A stretch of DNA of 64,000 nucleotides from Phoronis australis (taxonomy: Eukaryota > Phoronida > Phoronidae): positions 2,194 to 66,193 of the forward strand of contig NMRA01000141.1 of NCBI GenBank assembly GCA_002633005.1, written 5' to 3'. The notes beneath the pieces were generated by a model. It was not told where the DNA came from, did no database searches, and worked only from the letters and a program-made list of their open reading frames with translations. A program made the translations under genes and the position numbers. Positions 45,393 to 56,025 of this stretch are shown in pieces. Position 1 is the stretch's first letter; the number at the start of each line of letters is the position of its first letter.

Positions 45393-47102
45393 TTAATCGT
45401 ATAAACCCATTTGCCTTTGGTCTCGGCGCGATCCTCGGGCAGGGGAACAATTTCGTACGTGTTTTAGTGACTCGATCTCTCTATCCATAGCTTGTTTCCA
45501 TTTAACAGCATCGGGTGCGTTAATTGCTTCGTCGTATGTGGTTGGAATGTTCATCACCGCGTACACGTAATCGATACTCGTATACACGTGGTAATCGCTC
45601 AAGTACGCCGGAGGGCGTGTTTCGCGCTTCGGTCTGGTCTCCACAGGCGTTTCTGGCGGTTGCGAGTTATCATTCGATGGTTCAACTTTGACCTCGGTGT
45701 TCTTGGGTTTCTGCAACACGTGCTCGCTATCTCTACCATCAAAAGTGTACTCCGTCGGCATTCTAATGTTGCGTGATGTAAGTACACGCCCACTCTCAGA
45801 GTCCAGAACATAGTGCGCATTGCTCAGCGGGTTAATTCCAAGATATGTCCCAAGTTTCCAGCGATTATCCAGCTTACTCTTGGAACGTTCGTTCAAAATA
45901 ACACAGGTCGATCCAAAATGATGCATTTGTCTCATGTCCGGTTTCTTGTCGCAGAATAGTTCATAGGCTGTTTTTCCGGTGCGGCGTTGGAAGCTTCTAT
46001 TCCGCAGATACTGAGCGTATTTCACCGCATATGGCCAATACATATTGTCGACAGGTGCCTCTACGAGCAGGCATCTCACCATTTCCATAATCGAACGCCA
46101 CGAGAGTTCACTTTTCCCGTTCTGGAAACTGCTGTAGGGAGCGGTTGTAGAATGTTTGATGCCATTGTTGCGTAGTACGGAGCGAAAAGATTCGCCCACA
46201 TATTCGCCACCGTTGTCACTATGTATTTCCAGAATTTTGCCGCACGGCGCTGTGTCCGAGATGAAGCTTTTCAGGGCGATGTGAGCTTCGTCTTTCGATC
46301 TCAGGAAGTACACAAACAATACACTCGAATATTCATCCACAAAATTGATAATGTACTTATATCCTTCCCGCGAGTTCGGGGTAATGGGGCCGCACACATC
46401 GGTGTGTACCCTCTCGAGCGGTCGTTTCGCATGTGTCACGGGTATGTCCCTGTTGATCGGCTGTTTCGTAATCTTGTTCAAGTCGCACCTCGTGCAGCTT
46501 CGCCTTTGCCGCTTCACTATGGTCATTCCATCACAAACCTTCTCGAGATTTAATATGTCGTCATAGTTCATGTGTCCCAAGACGTGATGCCATTCTTCTA
46601 ACGAACGCGTTACATACGTTTGCGTGATATCCGTTTGCGTTGGTAGGTAATACAGTTTTCCGCGTCGAGCTATATTGAACGTCGTACCTCCCTGGGTTAA
46701 CGTGGCTTTCCCTTTAGCAAACGTAAGAGTGCCACCATGATCAGTCGCGGCACTAACACAAAATAAACACATAGGGAAAACAGGAGCCAGCAATGCGTTG
46801 TGTAATGTGACATTTCGCGGTATGCCTTGAGCATCTGAGATAGTTAATTTAGCATTTCCTCTCGCAGTAGCCAGCTGATTACAGCGGCGGCCGTCTGCTA
46901 ACTCGATGAAATGTTCCTGCGGTTTAAACGTGTTATCGTAAGACACAAATAATCCAGGGTCGTTAATGATGTGGGTTGATGCGCCACCATCAACAAGCAA
47001 TTTACCAGTGTGAGTTTGTTTCTCCACTGAATTGTACGCGCGTGTGACGAAACCGAAGTCCGAATTGTCTCCAGTCTCTCCGTGGTCTGTGCCCGAGGCC
47101 AT
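45393..47102 (-). pseudogene. Copia protease and integrase (569-codon frame)
   Basis: The frame encodes the aspartic protease (LLVDGGASTHI), the GAG-pre-integrase zinc-binding region (WHHVLGHMNYDDIL then CTRCDLNK, HHCC pattern), and the integrase core with VHTDVCGPI, HSDNGGEY and NGKSELSW giving the D,D,E triad. A linker with PVETRPKRETRPP follows, then the lead into RT (YDEAINAPDAVKWKQAM). Length and order are normal for Copia. It is separated from Gag by a frameshift near a T7 run at about 47180 and from RT by another near 45455. Confidence 0.92.
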
Positions 47103-47163
47103 GCGTGCTGAAGTGTTCGGTTTTCTCGAACGCGACAGGCGTTTCTTGGCAAAGCATTCGCTC

Positions 47164-47779
47164 TCAGTGTGACTGCCAGATTTTTTTACAAAAGTTGCAG
47201 TGTAATTCTGACTTACCCCAACAGTCTTTCGTTTCGTGTCCCAATTTTCCGCACGCTACGCACTTTGGTTTTCTCGGTTTTCCACGGGCGGTCATTGCAC
47301 AAGACTGGCTCTGTGCTGTCGGTTGTCGAGCAGCTTCCGTACTGGCGTAATTGCTCAGTGCCGTTTTGAATTCGCTCAGACTCTTGCACTTATCCATTTG
47401 TGTATGCACAACGATGAATGATTTGTAGGACTCAGGCAGGCCTTTTAACAACATAGCGATTACTAAATTGTCCGTGATGTTTTTGCCAGCGGTTCTCAAT
47501 CCGGCACACGCTCGCTCTGCCCTGATAATATAATCAGTCACATCCTCTCCATCGTTCAAAGGTATGGTTGTCAGTTCTTCGTAGAGTGTTAGGACGCGGG
47601 GGTTTTCCGTGTTATCGTAATAGTTTCTCAGTATCCCGTACGCTTTCTTGCCGTCACCATCAGCGTCTGTCATAATAAGCTGCAGGCTTCTCTCGTCGAG
47701 TACCTGTACAAGTTCCGCATACGCTCGGTGATTGCAGTTGATCAGATCGCTGCCAGTTGGCGCCTCCGGGGTCGCCATG
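47164..47779 (-). pseudogene. Copia Gag (UBN2 type)
   Basis: Gag forms the particle and packages RNA. Translation from the ATG at 47779 gives MATPEAPTGSDL and the UBN2-type capsid with YGILRNYY, LTLYEELTTI, VTDYIIRAE and MLLKGLPESYKSF, ending in the zinc knuckle CVACGKLGHETKDC (CX2CX4HX4C). The ATG at 47799 lies inside the LTR, so 47779 is preferred. The frame ends early, after FCKKIW, because of a one-base shift in an A/T homopolymer at about 47180. Confidence 0.88.
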
Positions 47780-47786
47780 AGAGTGT

Positions 47787-47932
47787 TGTACAGAATCATT
47801 AACTATATTCGATTGACTAAAACACGTGGTTATAGTACATGTGGCTACAGTGAGCATGCGCAATTAAGACTTACATAAGTTCAACATGATTACTAACATA
47901 TGGTGCCTGCTAGGTAGATTATATACTCAACA
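47787..47932 (-). repeat. Copia 5' LTR (146 bp)
   Basis: Same ends as the downstream LTR (TGTTGAG to CTGTACA on the minus strand). Only 7 bases separate it from the Gag ATG. Confidence 0.9.
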
Positions 47933-48030
47933 GTGTGCAGAAATTTGCTGGCGTATGTGACAGATGATGGCAGAGTAGTTAGATTATATCAAAGCCATGA
48001 TCTTTGTGAACAGGAAAGTCTGGCTCCCTC

Positions 48031-48590
48031 CAACTCGCCTCCACTAGACGCCACTCCTCTCCACTCCCTGCCACCCCCCTCCACTCGCCTGAACTCTCCT
48101 CCACGCTTCTGCTCGCCTATACTCCCCTCTAGTCGCCTCTGCTCGTCTACTCGCCGCTACTCGTGTCTACTTGCCTCTACTCTCCTCTAGTCATATAGGC
48201 CCATCTAGTCGCCTCTAGTCGCTTCAAGTCGCCTCTACTCCACTGTACTCTCCGCTACTCCCCTCTACTATTCTCTACTTGCCTCTACTCCCCTTTTCTA
48301 GCTTCCACTCGCCTCCACTCTCTTCCACTAATGTCACCCACTCGCCTCCACTCGCGTCTACCTGCCTCTACTCACCTCCACCTGCATCCACGCGCCTTCA
48401 CTCGCCTCCACTCACCTCTACTCCCCTCTGCTCGCCCATAACATGTCTACTCGTCTCTAGTCATCTCTATGCCCATTTAGTCGCCTCTAGTCGCTTGTAA
48501 TCGCCTCTAATCACGTCTAGTCGCCTTTACTCGCCACTACTCGCCTCCTGTACTCCTCTCTAGTTCCCTCTACTCCCCTCTATATATGGC
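48031..48590. repeat. 10-bp pyrimidine tandem array
   Basis: About 55 decamers of the type GCCTCTACTC / GCCTCCACTC / CCCTCTACTC run in exact 10-bp register for over 500 bp, with substitutions between units. The plus strand is almost purely C and T with interspersed A and G. Confidence 0.9.
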
Positions 48591-48591
48591 A

Positions 48592-48756
48592 CGATATAGG
48601 GTAAAGTGAAAACGTGCATTTCAGTTAAAATGTGTCGGTTATTGACGGTGAAATCTACACATTTCGTTTCTCAACTAAAACCCGCAAAAACTTGCTGATT
48701 AAACTCACCGACTGGATCGTCCCACTTCCCGGCACCGGGACAGCGGGCACGAACTA
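48592..48756 (+). repeat. ~165-bp direct repeat, left copy
   Basis: Matches 50122-50286: GCACGATATAGGG, then a palindromic ACACATTTCG area and ACTAAAACCCGCAAAAACTT, CACCGACTGGATCGTC, GGACAGCGGGC. The two copies flank the three 334-bp units. Confidence 0.8.
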
Positions 48757-48784
48757 ATTCTCCCAGCTGGTCCTCCACCAGCCC

Positions 48785-49109
48785 GTGGGTAATGGATGCG
48801 TGGCCGCAGGACAGCCGATCAGGCCCTTTAGTATGACCTCTTCAGATGCCATTCTGGGAGACCGCGTAAGTATATTAGGCAATGACCATCGCCTCTCAGT
48901 TGGCCCGAACCAGAGGCGATGCAGAGGCTATAGGCGCTTTGTACGCCGGAAGCTTTTCGGCGAATTATGCCTCGCACCGACTAAACCATCAAAGTCACGT
49001 TGTTATAAATACCTTTTGCGCATAGAGGAACATCTGAGGAGGTTGTCGATGTGTTCAATTCCTTCCGATCCCGATACGTTTGCTTTTTGTTACATTTTCA
49101 AAGCACCTA
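48785..49109 (+). other. GC-richer spacer with an unrecognised frame
   Basis: A 130-codon frame (48785-49177) runs through this spacer into the tandem array. It contains basic, R-rich stretches. It overlaps repeat DNA, matches nothing I know and is probably not a gene. CGCGTAAGT at about 48865 looks like a splice donor. Confidence 0.2.
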
Positions 49110-50120
49110 CGAAATGTGTCGATTATTGGCCATTTGTGTCGCTTTCTGAAGGAGTCTTGAAAATACAACAAAGGTAAGCATTCAGCGGGGTCGATCGGCG
49201 AACCGGGATACATTCCCTAGTCGTGTCCCGGGTATCTGCGAAAACTCCCCAGACGGGGGTCCACGCGGTCAAGTCCGGCACTGAGCTTGCGGGGTCTGCA
49301 CTGCCGAGGCCGCAGCGCGGCTGCAGGTCTGTACCCTGCGTATATGTGCGAAATTTTCGAAGTTCCGAGAAAATGTGTCGATTATCGATCATTTATGTCA
49401 GCCGAGTTTCAGAAACGTTGCGTTGAAATAATTGTAAGTCCCGAGAAATATGTCGATTATTGGCCATTTGTGTCGCTTTTTCAAAGGTGCTTTGAAAACG
49501 TATCAAAAAGCAAAACGTATCGGTGTCGATGGCCGGTATACAGTCCCTTGTCGTGTCCCGGCAATATCTGTGAAAAGTCCCTAGTCAGCGGTCCACGCGG
49601 TCAAGTCCGGCAGCTTGCGGGGTCCGGTCTGCGCTTCCGAGGCCTTAGCGCGGCTGCAGGTCTGTCCCTCTGTGTATAGGTGCGAAATTTTCTAAGTTCC
49701 GAAAAATGTGTCGATTATTAGCCATTTGTGTCGGTTTTGGCAGACACGTTGTGTTGAAAAATCTCCAATTCCCGAGAAATGTGTCGATTATTGGCCATTT
49801 GTGTCGGTTTCTCAAGGAGTCTTGAAAATACAACAAAGGTAAGCATTCAGCGGGGTCGATCGGCGAGCCGGGATACAGTCCCTAGTCGTGTCCCGGGTAT
49901 CTGCGAAAACTCCCCAGACGGGGGTTCAAGCGGTCAAGTCCGGCATCTTGCGGGGTCAAGCTGCACTGCCGACGGTGGCCGGAGCGCGGATGCAGGTCTG
50001 TTCCCTGTGTAAATGTGCGACATTTTCTATGTTGCGAGAAAATGTGTCGATGATTGGCCATTTGTATCGCTTTCTCAAGGTGTCTTGAAATATAACAAAG
50101 GTAAGCATAGCGGGGTAGAT
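49110..50120 (+). repeat. Three tandem units of ~334 bp
   Basis: Units start near 49110, 49444 and 49778 with AAATGTGTCGATTATTGGCC. Each contains CCTAGTCGTGTCCCGG-type sequence, a GGTCAAGTCCGGCA block, a GCGGCTGCAGGTCTGT block and a second GTGTCGAT(T/G)ATT word near its end. Units 1 and 3 are more alike than either is to unit 2. Two units contain AACAAAGGTAAGCA, a perfect splice-donor consensus. Confidence 0.85.
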
Positions 50121-50121
50121 G

Positions 50122-50286
50122 CACGATATAGGGCAATGTGAAACAGCGCATTTTAAAATGTGTCGGTGGAATCGACACATTTCGTTTTTCACAACTAAAA
50201 CCCGCAAAAACTTGCTGATCCTCAAACTACGATCACCGACTGGATCGTCACTTTCCGGCAGCGGGACAGTACAGCGGGCGCGAACT
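50122..50286 (+). repeat. ~165-bp direct repeat, right copy
   Basis: Partner of 48592-48756. It ends about 11 bp before a BEL LTR. Confidence 0.8.
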
Positions 50287-50297
50287 TCTCTCACGGT

Positions 50298-50525
50298 TGT
50301 GGGGAGTACAAGGAAAAATGCGGTTTGGCTGTGTACGAGGTGGTTCGTATAGGCAAGAACACAAGAAAAGAATCTTGACTAGTATAGTGAAGACTGTCAA
50401 CGAATTATGAGAACAAATCTCAATACGGAGAAACAACTCATACTACTGAAGCTACTGCTACCACTACTACTACTACTTAAAATATAGTGAAAGTGATGTA
50501 TAGAGAGAGACCTGAGAAACAGAGA
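50298..50525 (-). repeat. BEL LTR fragment
   Basis: Starts TGTGGGGAGTAC and matches 51721-51950 with small differences, then switches to BEL internal sequence at about 50526. The far half of the LTR is missing. Confidence 0.8.
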
Positions 50526-51718
50526 CCAACTCCAGATGTATCGCTCGAGTAATTGCACACATAAACAAACATACGTAGGTGGTGTTGTTGCTGTCAGAAG
50601 GGTTCTTGACGAACAGATGGCCAGTGTAATCGACACCTGTGATCTCAAAGGTTTGTGCATCTCGCACGCGGTCAGCAGGCAGTGGGGGCGTGGTTGGTTG
50701 AGGATACCGTTGACCAGTCACTCTGCAACGTGGTACACACAGCCGGAGGACAACCTTTACGCGTTGGCGTATTCTTGGAATGCAGTAAGTATGTGCTGGC
50801 CATGTTGACACCACTGTGGAGGGTTCTGACATGTGCATCTTTGATGACCAATTCTGTGAACTTGTGGGCGGATGGCAACAGGATGGGAAACTTGGTGTGG
50901 TCAGGTAGGTTGGCGTTGTGTATTCTTCCTGCGCTGAAGAAACGACTTCAATTGTTTGACAAGTGACGTTTTGTTTTGGCCTGTATGACGTCTCCGACGT
51001 TTATGTGGTAGATTTCATGTTGTGTAGCCGAAATCCACAGTAGATTCGCAGAATTGAGCTCTGCGCGGTTAGGGTGTCGGAAACGGCTGAGGTTGGGTCT
51101 TTGCACCGCTTGACAAACCTGTTTACCCATGCGGTGACACGAAGCAATCGACGAAGGGTAAAGAACCTATTGATGTCCATGATTTGGCTGACACCAGGTT
51201 GAACGTTTGCTGTGGGGTGTTGATTGCTACGCGGGTCATTTATTACTGGTAAGACAAGAACATCTTGGATAGTGTTCAAATACAGTGATTGGGGTGGCCA
51301 TTGTTGCTTGGGAAGCCAGTCGGGGCCGTTCCACCATAAGCGTGATGTTTCAAAATTTCAAAAACAATGCCCCTGGTTAAAAGATCTGCATGGTTAATAT
51401 CCGTTGGACAGTACATCCATTTGGCGAGTTGTCAGTGCATGAATTTCAGTTACACGGTTTTGAACAAATACAGGCAGTTTTGTCTTAGACTGTAGTCAGT
51501 GTAATGTAATCTGGCTGTCTGACCAAAGAAATACACTGTCCACTGAGATGACATCTGCTAATGAGGACATAGTATACTGAAGTAGGCGCGAGCCAATTAA
51601 AGGTGCTAGTAGCTCCAACTGTGGTAATGTACGCTTACACTTGCGGGTGATGCTCTACACTTTTACAATTTAATGTTACCTGATCAAAACATTGTAGATA
51701 GTCTACAGCACCATATGC
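50526..51718 (-). pseudogene. BEL/Pao internal fragment (RNase H to integrase)
   Basis: Matches 53212-54424 closely. Minus-strand frames carry the RNase H-side linker, an integrase zinc-binding region (RTLHSGVNMAS) and the start of the integrase core (FEITGVDYTGHLF, CAITRAIHLELVS). It joins an LTR piece on the left by deletion of about 1.1-1.2 kb relative to the longer element. On the right it abuts the next LTR at an ATGCTTTG microhomology. It lacks the 4-bp duplication and one nonsense codon found in the longer element. Confidence 0.8.
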
Positions 51719-51720
51719 TT

Positions 51721-52128
51721 TGTGGGGAGTACACGGGAAAATGCGGTTTGGTTGTGTACGAGGTGGTTCGTATAGGCAAGAAACACAAGAGATGAATCTT
51801 GACTAGTATATTGAAGACTGTCAACGAATGATGAGAACAACTCTCAATGCGGAGAACAAACTACTAATCAACTCATACTACTGAAGCTACTGATACTACT
51901 TAAAATATAGTGAAAGTGATATATATATAGAGACTTGAGAAACACGAATTAACCAATGAAATCAATGAACAAATAAAGGATGCAATATGCTGATAAATAA
52001 AGAGTTCTGGGAAAGGAATATCTTCTGCATGCGGAGAAAGTGGTAGTAAACAACAACAGTAAGTGATGTAATACGGTGACTAAACTAAACAATTAATGAA
52101 CCAAAAACAAAATAACACATTTTGCGAC
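51721..52128 (-). repeat. BEL 3' LTR (~408 bp)
   Basis: On the minus strand it runs from the base after the polypurine tract (TCGCAAAATGTG) to GTACTCCCCACA. Relatives occur at 50298-50525 and 58324-58400. Confidence 0.8.
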
Positions 52129-52140
52129 TTCCTCCCCCCA
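52129..52140 (-). other. BEL polypurine tract
   Basis: TGGGGGGAGGAA on the minus strand, immediately upstream of the 3' LTR. Confidence 0.75.
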
Positions 52141-52293
52141 CGCAATAGTTGAGGAATTAAAAGCAACTAGTACTCAAAGACATATACAATGAACAATGCT
52201 AGAACTAAAACGAGAAATATGCCAGACTAAGAAATTGGAACTATAAACATGTGAAAAAGGAGCACGTATGAAAAACTAAATAATGTGGTCGAA

Positions 52294-53037
52294 TCAATCA
52301 GATGTCCAACGTCGGATATTGTGACGAGCTTGGAGAGCTGTCAGTCTTTGTGGTCGTGGAGGATGCAAGGTTGAATTAGATGGGGTATTTGTAGCGGCGG
52401 TAGGTGGCGGATTCGGAACGGAGTCTACACTTGTTTCGAGCCGGTAGAGCTTAGTCACGGGACGGTTGGCTCTGCCAGACTGAGAACGAATGTCGGCAGA
52501 GCGAATGAATCCATCATGCCCGTAATTGAGTCGCTCCACTCTAGCCATTTTCCATAGAACACGTGGTTTGTCGTCGTGAACCAGAACAATGTCGCCGATG
52601 TTGATGGGTAAAATATGGTTACGTCGGGTTACGAGTTGTTGTCTTTCACGAAGTTCAGTTAAATATTCGTGTTGCCAACGACGAAAGAAATGACTGATTA
52701 GAGCAGATCGCCTTGTATAGTGCAATTGTACAGTAGTCGCGTCGAAATTGGGGTCAATGAGTTCGTCATTTTGGAAATCGCGGAAGGGAAAGCCTGAGAG
52801 TCTACGTCCGTATAATATGTGAGATGGAGAAAGCGGTTCAGGTTTATTGTCAGAGCCGGATACAAATGTGAGGGGGCGGTCGTTTAGGATACATTCACAT
52901 TCAGTGAGAATTGTACGAAGTTCATCAAATGGCACCTGTGAACGACCGAGGACCTTTTTAAGCAGGTCTTGGTAATTCCAACGAGACGTTCCCAAAAACC
53001 ACCGAACCATGGAGCGCGGCGTGGAATGAATTTCCAT
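52294..53037 (-). pseudogene. BEL integrase C-terminal region (DUF5641-like)
   Basis: The 247-codon frame has ECECILNDRPLTFVSG, LSPSHILYGRRLSGFP, YLTELRERQQLVTRR, INIGDIVLVHDD and LWKMARVERL: the usual tail of BEL polyproteins. It should continue the integrase core frame but is displaced by a one-base shift in the A/T run near 52955. Confidence 0.88.
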
Positions 53038-53357
53038 GTAACGTGTTGATGTGCGAGGAAATCTTGAATCTGAGCAGATTTGATCAATTCATTGACGTCT
53101 GCTGGAGCACCGACAAAATTTGTGGCATTGTCAGAAATCATAACTCGTGGTAATGAGCGTCGGCTGGCAGAGCGACGAAAGGCTTGAATAACTGATGTGA
53201 CAGTTAAGTCCGAGACCAACTCCAGATGTATCGCTCGAGTAATTGCACACGTAAACAAACATACGTAGGTTGTGTTGTTGCTGTCAGAAGGGTTCTTGTC
53301 GAACAGATGGCCAGTGTAATCGACACCTGTTATCTCAAAGGTTTGTGCATCTCGCAC
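52884..53357 (-). pseudogene. BEL integrase core
   Basis: The frame shows FEITGVDYTGHLF (first catalytic Asp), ITRAIHLELVSDL, then VMISDNATNFVGA (second Asp) and WKFIPRRAPWFGGFWERLVG (Glu in FWERL). An in-frame TAA at about 53387 separates it from the zinc-binding region; the sister fragment at 50.7 kb has a sense codon there. Confidence 0.88.
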
Positions 53358-53387
53358 GCGGTCAGCAGGCAGTGGGGGCGTGGCTGG

Positions 53388-54650
53388 TTAAGGATACGGT
53401 TGACCAGTCACTCTGCGACATGGTACACACAGTCGGATGACAGCCTTTACGCGTTGGCGTATTCTTGGAATCCAGTAGTGCTGACGTAAGTATGTGCTGG
53501 CCATGTTGACACCACTGTGGAGGGTTCTGACATGTGCATCTTTGATGGCCAATTCTGTGAACTTGTGGGCGGATGGCAACAGGATGGGAAACTTGGTGTG
53601 GCCAGGTAGGTTGGCATTGTGTATTCTTCCTGCACTGAGTAATAGGCCATCTTGAAGAAACAACTTCAATTGTTTGACAAGTGACGTTTTGTTTTTGGCA
53701 TGTATGACGTATTCGACGTTTATGTGGTAGATTTCATGTTGTGTAGCCGAAATCCACAGGCGTTTCGCAGAATTGAGCTCTTGCGCGGTTAGAATGTCGG
53801 AAACGGCTGAGGTTGGGTCTTTGCACCGGTTGACAAATCTGTTTACCCATGCGGTGACACGAAGCAATCGACGAAGGGTAGAGAACCTGTTGATGTCCAT
53901 GATTTGGCTGACACCAGGTTGAACGTTGGCTGTGGGGTGTTGATTGCTACGCGGGTCATTTATTACTGGTAAGACCAGAACATCTGGGGTAGTGTCCAAA
54001 TGTAGTGATTGGGGTGGCCAGTGTTGCTTGGGAAGCCAGTCGGGGCCGTTCCACCATAAGCGTGATCGTTTCAAAGTTTCAAAAACAATGCCCCTGGTTA
54101 AAAGATCGGCAGGGTTACTATCCGTTGGACAGTACATCCATTTGGCACGAGTTGTCAGGGCAAGAATTTCAGTTACACGGTTTTGAACAAATACAGGCAG
54201 TTTTTTCTTAGACTGTAGCCAGTGTAATGTAATCTGGCTGTCTGACCAAAGAAATACACTGTCCACTGAGATGACATCTGCTAATGAGGACATAGTATAT
54301 TGAAGTAGGCGCGAGCCAATTAAAGCTGCTAGTAGCTCCAATTGTGGTAATGTACGCTTACACTTGAGGGGTGATGCCCTACACTTTGACATAATTAATG
54401 TTGCCTGATCAAAACATAGTAGATAGACTACAGCACCATATGTATGCTTTGGCACTTGCATCACAGAAGACATGCACATTGACATTAGTAACACAATCAA
54501 TACTAGGAAAATATTTCCTGGGAAGGGATATCTGAGAACACTTCTGAAGATCTCCTGCAATGTCAGACCACTCGTTATGCAATGTACTGGACAGGGGTTC
54601 ATCCCACTCACACTTGTGAGCCCACAGTTTTTGAATGAATAGTTTGGCAC
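53388..54650 (-). pseudogene. BEL RNase H-like region and integrase zinc-binding domain
   Basis: The frame includes LPQLELLAALIGSRLL, VFLWSDSQITLHWLQS, FVQNRVTEI, YCPTDSNPADLLTRG (RNase H and connection blocks) and HTLHSGVN-type sequence leading to HYWIPRIRQRVKAVIRLCVPC, the H2C2 zinc finger. The RT frame upstream overlaps it because of a 4-bp TATG duplication at about 54432. Confidence 0.88.
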
Positions 54651-55467
54651 GAACAGCCACTGGGTTTACAAGCCCTAGAGGATCAAACAACTTAGCTGTC
54701 GAACTGACAACATTTAGTTTTGTGTAAAAGTGCGTGTTACTGTGGTTAGAATCATCAAGGTCATGGCTTATTAGATTAACGCTGTCTGCTTGAGTGTCCC
54801 AGTTGATGCCCAGTACTTTCACGCTAGTAGAGTTGTCGGCAACTTTATGCTTAACAGCTGTGTCTCGAACAGTCTTGTCCGAAGAAGCCCAAAAGCGCAA
54901 ATTGAAACCAACTGCTTTCATGATGGCCCGACTGCGGTCAAAATATTTCTGTGAATGGTCAACAGTAGGACAGCAGGTAATGATATTGTCCACAAAACAG
55001 TTGCGTTTGATGTCTGAGGCAATGGGGTCGTTATCATAGCGGTCAAGATGGTAACGTACTATCGCATTCAAAATAAACGGTGAGCATACAGCACCAAGCA
55101 GTACTGTGCGTAATCGGTAGGTTACAAAATCACTGTCAGGGTCATTTGGGTCTGAAAGCCATTGAAATTTAAGGTAGTCTCGATCACATTCATGTACCTG
55201 GATTTGGTGAAATGCTTTTTCGAGGTCGGCAGATAGGCCAATTTTGTGCAATCGAAATCTCAGCAGAATGGCGCACAAGTCATTGATTAGTGAGGGGCCT
55301 ACTTGGAGACAGTCATTCAGGGATGGTCTGGCACGGTTGGGTTTACAGCTACATTCATACACCAAGCGTACAGGTGTAGTTTTAGAGTCAGGTCGAATAA
55401 CCGGTCGATGTGGGATAAAATGACCGTTATGGTCACTCGACGCTGTCTCAATTATTCCAGCGGTCAA
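54409..55467 (-). pseudogene. BEL reverse transcriptase
   Basis: The frame has VRLVYECSCKPNRARPSLNDCLQVGP, GLSADLEKAFHQIQVHECDRDYLKFQWL and NCFVDNIITCC. The palm Asp (ADLEKAF) and an FVDN box (in place of YVDD) are visible. VFCDASAKA near the end starts the RNase H. It is out of frame with the preceding segment through a one-base change in an A/T run near 55472. Confidence 0.9.
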
Positions 55468-55730
55468 TTGTTTTTGATAATTTGGTCACAGTCAGATAGA
55501 GTGTCAGAGTCTAAACGTTTGACCATAGCGCGTGTGCGAGCATAGGAAACGCCATAGTTGGAGGGGAGGTCCCCGTGGTCTGGTTTCCACGGAACTAGTT
55601 TCACCTCATACTGGCCGTCTTTATGTTGGGTGATGGCCTCGTAGAAAGGGGTGAGCTTGCCATCGTCGGTAGGAGTAGAGTTTTGGTGAATGCCAATTGA
55701 TTCCAATTCCCAATATCTGTCTAAGTTCAT
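55464..55730 (-). pseudogene. BEL pre-RT region (A17-peptidase/RT linker)
   Basis: Starts NLDRYWELESIGI and continues with DGKLTPFYEAITQ, DGQYEVKLVPWKPD and LPSNYGVSYARTRAMVKRL, a typical BEL lead-in to RT. Everything 5' of it (Gag and the DUF1758 protease) is missing. Confidence 0.85.
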
Positions 55731-55914
55731 GGACGGCGCTGCTACAAAATGTACAGAGGTTGAGGGGAAACACTTCTCTGGTGTTGTTAAAGTGTAAATT
55801 GCAAGGTCTCAACCAATCTGAACAACAATATGCTCTAAATTCGTGTTTATAATTATTCTTGCTATATTCTTAACATTAACTGAATTGTACGTCGCTATAA
55901 AAAGTTATTTACAT

Positions 55915-56025
55915 ATTTGTTGCCGTGGCGTTGTAACGCCATTGTTGTAACGGAAAATAGAAACGGCGCCATTTTCCTTCGTTACACATCTGTGACGTGG
56001 TGTTGGGGAACACAAAGAAAACAAT
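55915..56025 (+). promoter_or_regulatory. Probable core promoter of the 56026 gene
   Basis: Contains CGCCATTGTTG and GGCGCCATTTTCC, both YY1-type GCCAT words, in a CpG-bearing stretch right before an ATG. TGTGACGTGG is CRE-like. No TATA box is visible. Role inferred from position. Confidence 0.4.

Larger units (their letters stand above)
43672..47932 (-). mobile_element. Copia-type LTR retrotransposon, complete but inactive
   Basis: Two 146-bp LTRs (43672-43817 and 47787-47932) bracket Gag, protease, integrase, RT and RNase H in the Copia order (integrase before RT). The LTRs differ at only a handful of positions. GTGTG occurs at 43669-43673 and 47933-47937; this fits a 5-bp target duplication if the LTR ends are shifted by two bases. 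A polypurine tract lies against the downstream LTR. At least three frameshifts, an RNase H stop and a nested MITE make it defective. High LTR similarity points to a fairly recent insertion. Confidence 0.93.
51721..55735 (-). mobile_element. BEL/Pao LTR retrotransposon, 5'-truncated
   Basis: Minus-strand order is the pre-RT/RT region (55730-54409), RNase H (54650 on), integrase zinc-binding and core (to about 52900), the C-terminal integrase-associated domain (to 52294), the polypurine tract and the 3' LTR. Gag, the protease and the 5' LTR are absent. Recognisable coding starts at NLDRYWELESIGI, at about 55730. It carries several frameshifts and one nonsense codon, so it is dead. The truncation point lies about 300 bp from the start of the gene at 56026. 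Confidence 0.9.

Noticed and set aside
45492-47369. Plus-strand ORFs within the Copia and BEL elements
   Set aside because: Antisense shadows of the minus-strand pol genes.
48785-50352. Several 60-130 codon ORFs on both strands
   Set aside because: They overlap each other and follow the 334-bp repeats; no domain recognised.
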